From Butyrivibrio sp. FCS014 (lineage in GTDB: Bacteria > Bacillota > Clostridia > Lachnospirales > Lachnospiraceae), in NCBI RefSeq assembly GCF_000526935.1, contig NZ_JAHA01000007.1, positions 124,001 to 188,000 of the forward strand: a DNA stretch of 64,000 nt, read 5' to 3'. A program made the position numbers and the translations under genes. Positions 49,536 to 57,076 of this stretch are shown here, piece after piece. How positions within the stretch are numbered: position 1 is the first letter of the stretch; each line of letters opens with the position of its first letter. Below the pieces are notes generated by a model that was given only the letters and a program-made list of their open reading frames with translations, searched no databases and had not been told where the DNA came from.

Positions 49536-49933
49536 ACGAAGCTCCTTAAGGCTGAGAGAGTCCTGGTTACAAGATCCGGATCAGCTCCGTTGAAGAGAGA
49601 AATATGTACATCTCCAAGACTTATCTCTATCATATGTGAATTGTCAATGTGCGGTGCCGCCTCAGGAATGATCTTCTGTGGCGGCTGGATATCAGGAACG
49701 ATATCCACTTTGACCACATCCTGTTTTGGAATGGCCAGGTCATATATATCATCAGAGCTGCGAGGAGGAATTGCATAAGAACATTTCCGCAGCCTTTTGA
49801 TAGCAGTGTTTAATGAATGACGGCTGATACCATTTAATGCGCACCATTGAGCGTCCGATAAACCGCTTTTACGGCACTCCTGGACGAGCTTGAACCACTC
49901 ATCTTTAGTACGATAATGCTTGGGATCTGACAT
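49532..49933 (-). CDS. IS66-family accessory protein TnpA-like
   Basis: A 133-residue protein whose N-terminal half is a helix-turn-helix (WFKLVQECRKSGLSDAQWCA, then GISRHSLNTAIKRLR), as in IS66 Orf1 proteins. It is the first gene of the IS operon. Confidence 0.88.
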   Translation of the reverse strand: MSDPKHYRTKDEWFKLVQECRKSGLSDAQWCALNGISRHSLNTAIKRLRKCSYAIPPRSSDDIYDLAIPKQDVVKVDIVPDIQPPQKIIPEAAPHIDNSHMIEISLGDVHISLFNGADPDLVTRTLSALRSFV

Positions 49934-50082
49934 AAGCTATCCTTTCCATGTGACACCAAAATGAAGTTCATAAGTTCAAGTGTTCACACTAAAATGTAGT
50001 TTATAGTTCAAATCCATTATGAGTGATTGAGGGACGCATTCACATCCGCCGGATTATTTCGCGCTTACTCTGTATCCGCTAT

Positions 50083-50200
50083 TCCAGGATAGCGTGGGAG
50101 GTAGAGCACCCGCTTCATACGCGGAAGGTTATGGGATCCCTCGCAGAGCTCGGAGTCGTAAGCATGGCATCCCACGGATGCCTGCTACCCGTTCCTGGGA
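50083..50200 (+). tRNA. tRNA-Met(CAU) with a 45-nt T-loop insertion, copy 1
   Basis: Acceptor TCCAGGA/TCCTGGG pairs fully (U1-G72), anticodon loop TTCATAC (CAT), discriminator A. The T-stem ATGGG (50131-50135) pairs with CCCGT (50188-50192), but the loop between is 52 nt, not 7. The insertion carries a GGCATCC/GGATGCC hairpin and a GCAG/CTGC closing stem. The same insertion, about 86 percent identical, occurs at the same place in 53998-54119. The D-stem has one mismatch. No other T-arm can be drawn. Confidence 0.75.
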
Positions 50201-50341
50201 CTATTATTTAATCATTTTGATAGAGCGATTTTCTAATTTATCAACCACGGGTTTATATACAATGGAATTAATCTCCAATACAATATATATGAGAAAAGGC
50301 ATAAGTTTATTGATTACATGGTATAAGAAGCGAAATGAATA

Positions 50342-50755
50342 TTGAAAAAACAGGAAAAACATGCATTGTTTGGTACAGGTAGATCAGACGATGTTGATAA
50401 TGCAGGTATGAAGAAATGGGATGACATCTTGTCGGAAATGATATTTCTTTTGAATGAATCGAATGAGGATACCTGCACTAAGAAAAACAAATATGAAGAG
50501 GATTATCATAAGGCATATCAGGAATTTAGAGAAAAATATGGGAAGCATGGACAAAAACTAAGAACAGAGGATGAAATTGCCAGGGAGAAACAAGAGGGCT
50601 TGTACAGGTTGTATCATCCAGGAGATGTGCCTGAATATAAAGAGATAGAAGACCGATATTTTGAAGAAAGTAGGAAACTTGACCAATATAGAGACGAATG
50701 CAAGGACAGAGCTATTGATATGTTTAAAGAATGGTTTTGGGACCTTTGGGATTGA
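50342..50755 (+). CDS. Hypothetical acidic protein
   Basis: Up to 137 residues from a TTG at 50342; an ATG at 50408 is an alternative start, and neither has a strong ribosome site. The protein is charged and helical, and ends FKEWFWDLWD, a tail seen in some small phage-type proteins. I do not recognise a family. It is followed by the XRE gene at 50798. Confidence 0.5.
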   Translation: MKKQEKHALFGTGRSDDVDNAGMKKWDDILSEMIFLLNESNEDTCTKKNKYEEDYHKAYQEFREKYGKHGQKLRTEDEIAREKQEGLYRLYHPGDVPEYKEIEDRYFEESRKLDQYRDECKDRAIDMFKEWFWDLWD

Positions 50756-50797
50756 TGAAAAGATTACATTCATAGTAGGCATAGAGGGAAAATATTT

Positions 50798-51154
50798 ATG
50801 GATGAAGGATATGAAAAAATAATGGAGATCATTGAAATGAATAGATTTCGGCAGAGACTGGGACTATTGGATTACACAGCATGCTGGGAAGAACCTGACA
50901 GGGTAAAAGGACTTGACATTGAAGCTACAAAGAATAGGGTGTGCGATCTGATTAAAGCAAAGGGATTAAAAGACAAGACTATTGCTGATAAATTGGGTAT
51001 TACTCCACAGGCAGTTAATAAATGGCGCCATAAAGGATCATTTTTTGTGATTGAAAACCTTTATGTTCTCAGCGGCCTCTTGGGTGTAAGTGTTGATAAT
51101 CTTTTAGTCCCTGTGGCTGTAAAGAAATGGGAAGTTTTGATTGAGAAAAGATGA
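50798..51154 (+). CDS. XRE/HTH regulator of the island (3 of 3)
   Basis: A 118-residue protein with an N-terminal extension, then the helix-turn-helix: NRVCDLIKAKGLKDKTIADK, LGITPQAVNKWRHKGSFFVI, and LLGVSVDNLLVPV. The layout is close to the two HTH proteins embedded in the tRNA clusters. The stop overlaps the next gene (ATGA), so they form an operon. Confidence 0.75.
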   Translation: MDEGYEKIMEIIEMNRFRQRLGLLDYTACWEEPDRVKGLDIEATKNRVCDLIKAKGLKDKTIADKLGITPQAVNKWRHKGSFFVIENLYVLSGLLGVSVDNLLVPVAVKKWEVLIEKR

Positions 51155-51915
51155 GAGATAAGAATAGAATACGGCCATTTTTAAACAGAATAGCAGAAGA
51201 ATGGGAGAATCATCCGGATCTTAGATTCGGTCAATTTGTGATGGATGTGATTCCTGACCAGGATAAACTGTGGAATTGTGAAGAAAGCGAATTTTTAAGG
51301 CGTCTTGATGTTTTTGCCAATAGAGCAAGCGGCAATAAAGCAGGCACAGCAGATAATAATCGTCCTGTGATGACGAAGGATCTTAACACATTTGACAATA
51401 CACCAAGAAAGATCAGATGCATAGGAAGGAAGCATGATTTTCTTGGCGATGGTAATTATTTTACTGAGGAAGAACTGGAGATTGGCAAGGAATATACTAT
51501 AGTACCTCATGGCGGACGACATGATGGGATGTTCATTCACATAAAGGAGCATCCCAGGCACACAGGATACCCATATTATCTATTTGAAGAGCTTGAGCCC
51601 TATGATGAGGAAATCGGGAAGACTGCCGCGCTGCTTGGTCTTATGAAATCTCTTGACGAGGCGGAAGAATCCATAAGAGAAGGGAAACTATATTCCGAAG
51701 AAGAGGTGTGGCAGGAATTTGAAAAAGTAATAGAAGGTAAAGATGAAGCAAGGGATCCTGCAAGAATAGAAGTATGCCTAAAAGTTATTTCAAACGTATG
51801 GAAAAAGCATCCGGATATGAGGCTTGGACAAATCCTGCAGTACGCGCTGGGGGATTCTGATCTGTGGGATGTAAAGGATCTTGATATTAGTGAAGCACTG
51901 AAACAGATGGAATAA
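51151..51915 (+). CDS. Hypothetical protein with a repeated terminal domain and an antitoxin-like segment
   Basis: A 254-residue protein. The start (RPFLNRIAEEWENHPDLRFG) and the end (EVCLKVISNVWKKHPDMRLG) are clearly repeats of one domain. Between them are KHDFLGDGNYF and VPHGGRHDGMFIHIKEHPRH, and a LDEAEESIREGKLYSEEEV segment that resembles the tail of RelB/Phd-type antitoxins. I do not know the function. It is translated with the XRE gene. Confidence 0.5.
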   Translation: MRDKNRIRPFLNRIAEEWENHPDLRFGQFVMDVIPDQDKLWNCEESEFLRRLDVFANRASGNKAGTADNNRPVMTKDLNTFDNTPRKIRCIGRKHDFLGDGNYFTEEELEIGKEYTIVPHGGRHDGMFIHIKEHPRHTGYPYYLFEELEPYDEEIGKTAALLGLMKSLDEAEESIREGKLYSEEEVWQEFEKVIEGKDEARDPARIEVCLKVISNVWKKHPDMRLGQILQYALGDSDLWDVKDLDISEALKQME

Positions 51916-51931
51916 TTGGAGATTTTTTGAA

Positions 51932-52633
51932 ATGAGCAGAGTACTTGTGATTCCTGATGTGCATCTAAAGCCATGGATTTTTGATGTGGCTGATAGAGTT
52001 GATGAGAACAGCTACGACGACATCGTAATACTCGGGGACCTGGTAGATGACTGGGGGAAAGGAAATGATTTAGACGCATATAAAGAGACGCTGGATCGTG
52101 CTGCTGAATTTGGCAAAGAGCATGATCAGTCATTGTGGTGCTATGGTAATCACGATGTATCTTATCTTTGGGATGCCATGGAATCTGGATATTCTGTCCA
52201 GGCAAGGATAACTGCTATTGAAGGCATTACCAGACTGGAACGTGTTCTTGAAGAACGTTATAGATTTGTCCATAAAATTGATGATGTGTTATTCAGTCAT
52301 GCCGGTCTTACGGAGAGTTTTGTCTTTCAGACGTGTGGATATCATATGAAAGAAATTGAAGATATCCTTGCAAAGATCAATCGGATGGGAAAACAGGAAC
52401 TATGGAGAGATAGTTCGCCTATATGGGCAAGGCCTCAGGCTGACTTTTACAGGATGTTTAGGGATGATCTCTTGTATCAGGTAGTGGGTCATACACCCGT
52501 AGAGGAACCGCTAGATGCTTGTGGAGTGCTGACATTGGATCTTTTCTCGACTTACTCAAATGGGGATCCTTTCGGGAATCAGAAACTTTACATCGTTGAT
52601 ACTCTGACGAGGAAATTCGAAGAGGCAAAGTAG
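51932..52633 (+). CDS. Metallophosphoesterase (Ser/Thr phosphatase-like)
   Basis: A 233-residue two-metal phosphoesterase. Metal ligands are DVH (residues 9-11), LGDLVDD (34-40), GNHD (72-75), FSHAG near 124 and GHTP near 189. The long insertion between GNHD and the last His resembles diadenosine-tetraphosphatase/PP1-type enzymes. Within this cluster it might remove 2',3'-cyclic or 3'-phosphates from RNA ends, as inference. It has a typical ribosome site (TTGGAG). Confidence 0.75.
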   Translation: MSRVLVIPDVHLKPWIFDVADRVDENSYDDIVILGDLVDDWGKGNDLDAYKETLDRAAEFGKEHDQSLWCYGNHDVSYLWDAMESGYSVQARITAIEGITRLERVLEERYRFVHKIDDVLFSHAGLTESFVFQTCGYHMKEIEDILAKINRMGKQELWRDSSPIWARPQADFYRMFRDDLLYQVVGHTPVEEPLDACGVLTLDLFSTYSNGDPFGNQKLYIVDTLTRKFEEAK

Positions 52634-52644
52634 GGACTGATACG

Positions 52645-53259
52645 ATGATATATTTTACTGCAGATATGCATTTTGGACATAGGGCAATAATAACAATGCA
52701 GAACAGACCATTTGAATCTGTTGAGGAAATGGATAAAGTTCTTATGCAGAATTATAATGCTGTTGTCCAAAAAGATGACACTGTATATATCCTTGGAGAT
52801 ATCTGTCATCATATGAAAATCGAAGACGCTGATAATTTGATAAAGAAGCTGAATGGAAAGAAATATCTTATTCGTGGTAACCATGATAAGAATTATGATC
52901 CGCGGCTTTTTGCAGATATTCAGGATTTTATGAAAATCTCTGTAGATGGGAACGCTTTTTCTTTAATGCATTATCCAATGTTATCTTGGCCTAAAAAGGG
53001 TAGCGGAGGTTACCATCTCCATGGACATATCCATGCACGTATGGAGTACAACGAGACTAATAGGTATGATGGACAGAGAAGATATGATGTTGGTGTAGAT
53101 GCCAATAACTTTTTCCCGGTATCAGCTAAGCAGATTGTGAGTTTTTTTGAAGAACATAGTACTGACGAATTTTCTATATCTAGTAACACGTTAAATGTGA
53201 TGGATGCTGCAATTTCTAATGTAAATGAAGGCAAAGTTTCAGAACGGATAGAAATTTGA
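52645..53259 (+). CDS. Metallophosphoesterase (phage-type)
   Basis: A 204-residue protein with all calcineurin-like motifs: DMH (7-9), LGD (50-52), RGNHD (77-81), LMHYPM near 111 and HGHIH near 126. It is the compact form often found in phages. Twelve nt separate it from the previous phosphoesterase gene, so both are expressed together. Confidence 0.78.
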   Translation: MIYFTADMHFGHRAIITMQNRPFESVEEMDKVLMQNYNAVVQKDDTVYILGDICHHMKIEDADNLIKKLNGKKYLIRGNHDKNYDPRLFADIQDFMKISVDGNAFSLMHYPMLSWPKKGSGGYHLHGHIHARMEYNETNRYDGQRRYDVGVDANNFFPVSAKQIVSFFEEHSTDEFSISSNTLNVMDAAISNVNEGKVSERIEI

Positions 53260-53368
53260 TGTTTCGTGATTTTGTAAAAAAGAGCTTTACATTTCATATT
53301 ACAGGTGCTAATGTAGGTACATAGGAAGTGCCTGTCCTATTTATTTTGATGCAAACATCAATGTAAAT

Positions 53369-53599
53369 ATGCGGTCGCTTCCTTTTTTGTTAAACAGATT
53401 TAGTGATGAGATAGAAAGGCAAGGTAAAAAACTTTCAATGAAACAGATGATGATTTCTAATTTGACATGCACAACCGCGACAAAGGCGTATGGCTTTACA
53501 GCTGATACGTTTGTTATTAGTGCGCTCATTTCAGAATCATCAGAACCAACATGGGGAATAGAAAAATATATCAGGACAGATTGTAAAGTCCGATGTTAG
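53369..53599 (+). CDS. Hypothetical protein (76 residues), weak support
   Basis: The product starts MRSLPFLLNRFSDEIERQGK and contains MMISNLTCTTATKAYGFTAD. There is no good ribosome site. It may be a small gene or a remnant; no family is recognised. Confidence 0.3.
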   Translation: MRSLPFLLNRFSDEIERQGKKLSMKQMMISNLTCTTATKAYGFTADTFVISALISESSEPTWGIEKYIRTDCKVRC

Positions 53600-53634
53600 A
53601 GGTTAATAGTGGCATCGGAATAAACTGTAGATTT

Positions 53635-53668
53635 TTGGATCTGTCCGTGTTGGATGGATCCTTTTTTA
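53635..53668 (+). terminator. Probable terminator before the third tRNA cluster
   Basis: GGATC and GATCC around a 15-nt loop are followed by a T-run, 13 nt before tRNA-Gly. Confidence 0.5.
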
Positions 53669-53680
53669 ATACAAAAATAC

Positions 53681-53752
53681 GTGGATGTGGTGCAATTGGC
53701 AGCATATCGGTCTTCCAAACCGAAGGTGCCGGATCATAACCGGTTATCCACT
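53681..53752 (+). tRNA. tRNA-Gly(UCC) with A54 in the T-loop
   Basis: Acceptor GTGGATG/TATCCAC, anticodon loop CTTCCAA (TCC), T-stem GCCGG/CCGGT. The T-loop is ATCATAA, so the usual U54 is replaced. Discriminator T is normal for Gly. Confidence 0.85.
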
Positions 53753-53838
53753 CTCAGAAGGAGAAGGCAGGCACTTTCTTACTTCTGGACAAACAAATAA
53801 ATATAGCAGAAGGCCACAGGCACGGTCTTCTGCGCCAT

Positions 53839-53911
53839 GGGCCGGAAGTCGCAATGGGGTGACGCTGGTTTTGCATACCAGAGACGGCGGGTTCGATTCC
53901 CGTGCGGTCCA
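53839..53911 (+). tRNA. tRNA-Ala(UGC)
   Basis: Acceptor GGGCCGG/GCGGTCC includes the G3-U70 pair that identifies Ala. Anticodon loop TTTGCAT (TGC), T-arm GGTTCGATTCC. One mismatch is at 7:66. A GCAGAAG/CTTCTGC hairpin lies just upstream (53813-53833). Confidence 0.88.
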
Positions 53912-53923
53912 CTGAAACATCAC

Positions 53924-53995
53924 GCCGGATAAGCATAGATAGCGATGCAGGTGACCTGTAATCATCAGAGGAGGGCGCACATCCTTCATCCGGCC
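53924..53995 (+). tRNA. Non-canonical tRNA, Thr(UGU)-like
   Basis: All four stems pair: acceptor GCCGGAT/ATCCGGC, D GCAT/ATGC, anticodon GGTGA/TCATC, T GAGGG/CCTTC. But the anticodon loop CCTGTAA has C33 in place of the universal U33, and the T-loop is CGCACAT in place of the TTCRANN type. Anticodon by position is TGT. It ends 2 nt before the next tRNA. Confidence 0.6.
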
Positions 53996-53997
53996 TT

Positions 53998-54119
53998 TGC
54001 GGGGGAGTGGAACGGAATGACCATACAGGGCTCATATCCCAAGTGATAGCAGGTTCCCTGCGCAGTGCTCGGAGTCGCAAGCGTGGCATCCCCCGGATGC
54101 CTGCGACCTGTCCCCGCGA
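53998..54119 (+). tRNA. tRNA-Met(CAU) with a 46-nt T-loop insertion, copy 2
   Basis: Acceptor TGCGGGG/CCCCGCG (U1-G72, as in copy 1), D-stem GTGG/CCAT, anticodon loop CTCATAT (CAT), discriminator A. The T-stem GCAGG (54049-54053) pairs with CCTGT (54107-54111) across a 53-nt loop. The insertion has the same GGCATCC/GGATGCC hairpin and CGCAG/CTGCG closing stem as copy 1. The anticodon stem has only three good pairs. An RNA ligase gene starts 181 nt downstream. Confidence 0.72.
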
Positions 54120-54207
54120 CTACCACATTTTATCAACCACGAGTCGACTGACAATCAGCGTTCAGGGGAATATCATTTATTCATGTGGATTGTGCACCGT
54201 CACATTA

Positions 54208-54270
54208 ATCCGGAGGTGGTGTGAAAACCAGATGGGGCCCACCTATCGGGCCTCGCCGTAACAGTCGGAT
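54208..54270 (+). other. Structured RNA-like segment before the RNA ligase gene
   Basis: ATCCG/CGGAT closes the element. Inside are a GGT/ACC stem and a GGGGCCC/GGGCCTC stem with loop ACCTATC. It resembles a tRNA remnant, but no T-arm can be drawn. It may be the 5' leader of the ligase mRNA. Confidence 0.3.
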
Positions 54271-54300
54271 ATACAAAATAACAAAGGAAGGTAAGAAAGG

Positions 54301-55347
54301 ATGAGAAAACTAGCATCAATACAGAAAATCAAGGCAGTCATGCCTATACCGGATGCGGATAGACTGGAACTTGTTCAGGTACTTGGATGGAAGTGCGTCG
54401 GTGGAAAAGATGAATTTCATGTAGGAGATATGGTGGTCTATTTCGAGATAGACTCTTTTCTGCCTGTATGTGATGAGTTCGAGTTTTTAAGAAAGAGTTC
54501 CTATAAGAACAATGAGTTCATGGGAGAAGGATTCAGGCTTAAGACCATGAAGTTCAGAGGAGAGATATCCCAAGGGCTATGTCTAGGAATAGATAAACTG
54601 TCAAAGCTTCAGGGAATGGCACTGGAGGAAGGAATGGATGTTACAGAGATCCTTGGCGTTCGTGAATGGGAAATGCCTGAGCGTGCAGGATCCGGAGGAA
54701 CTATGATTGGAGATCGTCCGGGATATATCCCTAAGACTGATGAGACCAGAATACAGTCTGCACCTGAACTGCTAAACGAGTTCAAGGGGCTTCCATATTA
54801 CATAACTACAAAGATGGATGGATCAAGCCATTCAATAGGTGTAAGGGACGGAGAAATCTCTTTTACCGGGCATAACTTCACTTATAAGGATGATGGAAAG
54901 TCTGCATTTGTTGAGCATGTAAAGGCCGCAGGAATACCTGAGAAGATGAAAGAGTATGCAGATGAGCAAGGGCTTAGCACGTTGGTTCTTCAGGGAGAAT
55001 GGTGCGGTGAAGGAATTCAGAAGAACAGGCTTAAGTTAAAGAAACCGGAGTGGTTTGTGTTTACAGCAAAAATGGATGACAAGAGAACTGATCTGGCAAC
55101 GCTAAGGGAAATCTGTGAATACGTTCACTGCCATATGGTCCCGGTGGAAGAAGAAGGAGAAGACCTTCTTGCAAAGTATCCTGACGAAGCAGCTCTTTTA
55201 GCAAGGGCAGAAGGAATTGGTTATAACGGAACTACCAGAGAAGGAATAGTAATCCGTCCCATAGAGCCGGTTCATTCATATACACTTAGCGGACCGTTGT
55301 CGATGAAGGTAATAAACAACAAGTATCTTATGAAGAATGATGAGTAA
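54301..55347 (+). CDS. RNA ligase, DRB0094 (DraRnl) family
   Basis: A 348-residue ATP-dependent RNA ligase. An N-terminal OB-like domain (residues 1-120, with RLELVQVLGWKCVGGKDEF) precedes the nucleotidyltransferase domain. The AMP-accepting lysine is in KMDGSS (171-176), LVLQGEWCG near 225 is motif III-like, REGIVIRP near 312 is motif IV and SMKVINNKYL near 335 is motif V. Deinococcus DraRnl seals 3'-OH/5'-PO4 nicks in RNA. Here it follows a tRNA cluster with an interrupted tRNA, so tRNA sealing is the leading idea. GGAAGGTAAGAAAGG lies before the ATG. Confidence 0.88.
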   Translation: MRKLASIQKIKAVMPIPDADRLELVQVLGWKCVGGKDEFHVGDMVVYFEIDSFLPVCDEFEFLRKSSYKNNEFMGEGFRLKTMKFRGEISQGLCLGIDKLSKLQGMALEEGMDVTEILGVREWEMPERAGSGGTMIGDRPGYIPKTDETRIQSAPELLNEFKGLPYYITTKMDGSSHSIGVRDGEISFTGHNFTYKDDGKSAFVEHVKAAGIPEKMKEYADEQGLSTLVLQGEWCGEGIQKNRLKLKKPEWFVFTAKMDDKRTDLATLREICEYVHCHMVPVEEEGEDLLAKYPDEAALLARAEGIGYNGTTREGIVIRPIEPVHSYTLSGPLSMKVINNKYLMKNDE

Positions 55348-55364
55348 TCATAGATGGAGGGAGC

Positions 55365-55952
55365 ATGATATCTACATTGTATGAACCATTCAGGCACTGG
55401 TCAGAAAATGGATCGGTATATATCCTGTCTGATACTCACTTTGATGATGATGACTGTAAAATAATGGATCCCAATTGGATAGATCCTAATGAACAGGTCA
55501 GAATATTAAATTCTGTGATCATGAAAAATGATACATTTGTATGCCTTGGAGATGTTGGAAAGCCTGAGTATGTAAAACAGCTCAGGGTCAGAAAAAAGAT
55601 CCTGCTTCTTGGCAATCATGACAGAAGAGGTGAGTATACAGGGGTGTTTGACGAGATATATGCCGGACCTCTTTTTATAGCTGATAAGATTCTTTTGTCG
55701 CATGAACCGGTATATGGTCTGCCGTGGTGTCTTAACATTCATGGCCACGATCATAGCAATATGGAAATGTACAAAGAAGGATGTAAACATCTCAATCTTG
55801 CAGCTAATGTATGTGGATACACACCGGTCAATCTGGGAAAGCTGATAAAAGATGGTATTTTGTCTGATATCGACAGTATACACAGAATCACAATTGACCA
55901 TGCTGTTGAGAAGAAGGAAAAGAAATGGATTAATAAAGAGACACAGACATGA
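55365..55952 (+). CDS. Metallophosphoesterase (third in the island)
   Basis: A 195-residue protein with SDTHFDD (22-28), LGDVG (61-65), LGNHD (82-86), LSHEPV near 112 and HGHDH near 128. It lies between the two RNA ligase genes: 17 nt after the first, and overlapping the second by 4 nt. That strongly links it to RNA end processing, for example removal of a 2'- or 3'-phosphate before or after sealing. Confidence 0.8.
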   Translation: MISTLYEPFRHWSENGSVYILSDTHFDDDDCKIMDPNWIDPNEQVRILNSVIMKNDTFVCLGDVGKPEYVKQLRVRKKILLLGNHDRRGEYTGVFDEIYAGPLFIADKILLSHEPVYGLPWCLNIHGHDHSNMEMYKEGCKHLNLAANVCGYTPVNLGKLIKDGILSDIDSIHRITIDHAVEKKEKKWINKETQT

Positions 55953-57055
55953 AGTCAAAACTATTAGAAGTTATAAAAAACAACCCGGATACCTGGGAAG
56001 AGAAACTGAATTCAAAACTTATACGCACAAACCATGACGGAGATCTGGTGTGCTTCAAGTATGCGTCAGAGGCAGATTTCTCTGATCCACTGGTATGCGA
56101 GGCAAGGGGAATAATAATTGACGTTGCCCAGCTTGTAGTGGTCTGCTGGCCGTTTGATAAGTTTTTTAATGTGCAGGAAAAGTACGCTGCAGATATTGAT
56201 TGGAACAGTGCCAGGGTATTGGAAAAAATAGATGGATCCATGATCAAGCTGTTCTGGTACAAGGATGCATGGAGATTTTCAACAAGTTCTACCTGCGATG
56301 CTAAGGATGCAGCTATTCCAGGGTATAAGGAACTGACTTATGCGGACATAATTGCCCGTGCGGAAAACGTAAATGAGATTCATTTTGAAGAACTGAATAA
56401 AGACTATACCTATATTTTTGAGCTTGTTTCTCCGCTTACTCAGATTGTTGTCAGATATGAAATGACTGAGCTGTTCTTCTTGACCGCAAGAAATAATCTT
56501 ACAGGAGAAGAGTTGGATACAGAGCTTCTGCAATTTAGGAGACCCAGTAGCTTTGCACTAAAATCTATGAATGAGTGTCTTGATGCTGCTCTTGCGCTAA
56601 ATAAGGGCGACGAGATAGAGGATGAGGGCTTTGTTGTGGTTGATGGGAAGCATAACAGGGTCAAGATAAAATCCCCGTCATACGTCGCTATGCATAGAAT
56701 ATCCACGAACAAAGTGTTCACAGCAAAGAGAATGTCAGAACTTTTCTGCAATGGAGAGGATCTTTCAAAATTGGCAAAAGACTTCCCGGCTAATGCGCAT
56801 ATCATAAAGTATTATGACTGGCAGTTTGCTGAGATGAAGCATAAAACAGAAGACATGATGCTATATTCCAGACGACTTTACGAAGAATACGATCATGACA
56901 GGAAAGCAGTAGCAATGACCATAAAGGATTCACCATATGCCTGGGCTGGATTCAGAGCAATCGGTAACGATAAGGATATCACTGATATCATGGCAGTGCT
57001 TGCACCGGCAAATGTTGAAAAACTGATTGTGGAGTATCCTGAGATAAGTAAATAA
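55949..57055 (+). CDS. RNA ligase, T4 Rnl1-like
   Basis: A 368-residue protein. ARGIIIDVAQLVVV and WPFDKFFNVQEK are hallmarks of the Rnl1 group; the adenylated lysine is in KIDGS (93-97). DEGFVVVDGKHNRVKIKSPS near 210 carries motifs IV and V. T4 Rnl1 repairs tRNA-Lys cut by the host anticodon nuclease PrrC. A second, different RNA ligase so close by is unusual and points to a repair or splicing role. Starts inside the stop of the phosphoesterase gene. Confidence 0.88.
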   Translation: MKSKLLEVIKNNPDTWEEKLNSKLIRTNHDGDLVCFKYASEADFSDPLVCEARGIIIDVAQLVVVCWPFDKFFNVQEKYAADIDWNSARVLEKIDGSMIKLFWYKDAWRFSTSSTCDAKDAAIPGYKELTYADIIARAENVNEIHFEELNKDYTYIFELVSPLTQIVVRYEMTELFFLTARNNLTGEELDTELLQFRRPSSFALKSMNECLDAALALNKGDEIEDEGFVVVDGKHNRVKIKSPSYVAMHRISTNKVFTAKRMSELFCNGEDLSKLAKDFPANAHIIKYYDWQFAEMKHKTEDMMLYSRRLYEEYDHDRKAVAMTIKDSPYAWAGFRAIGNDKDITDIMAVLAPANVEKLIVEYPEISK

Positions 57056-57076
57056 GAAAATGAGAGGAAGGTTTAA

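Larger units (their letters stand above)
47241..50068 (-). mobile_element. IS66-family insertion sequence (2828 bp)
   Basis: The ends read GTAAGCGCAAAATAATCCGG (left) and, inward from the right, GTAAGCGCGAAATAATCCGG. The 8-bp duplication TCTGTATC is at 47233-47240 and 50069-50076, as expected for IS66. All three genes (tnpA-, tnpB- and tnpC-type) are intact on the minus strand. The target is the acceptor end of tRNA-Asn. Confidence 0.95.

Noticed and set aside
50094..50345. Protein frames across both interrupted tRNA-Met genes (50094-50345 and 54007-54261) with similar products
   Set aside because: The similarity follows the conserved RNA insertion. Stems and compensations explain it better, and there are no ribosome sites.
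54208..54270. A suppressor tRNA with anticodon CUA
   Set aside because: The loop can be drawn so, but position 33 is C, no T-arm exists and another pairing gives a different loop.
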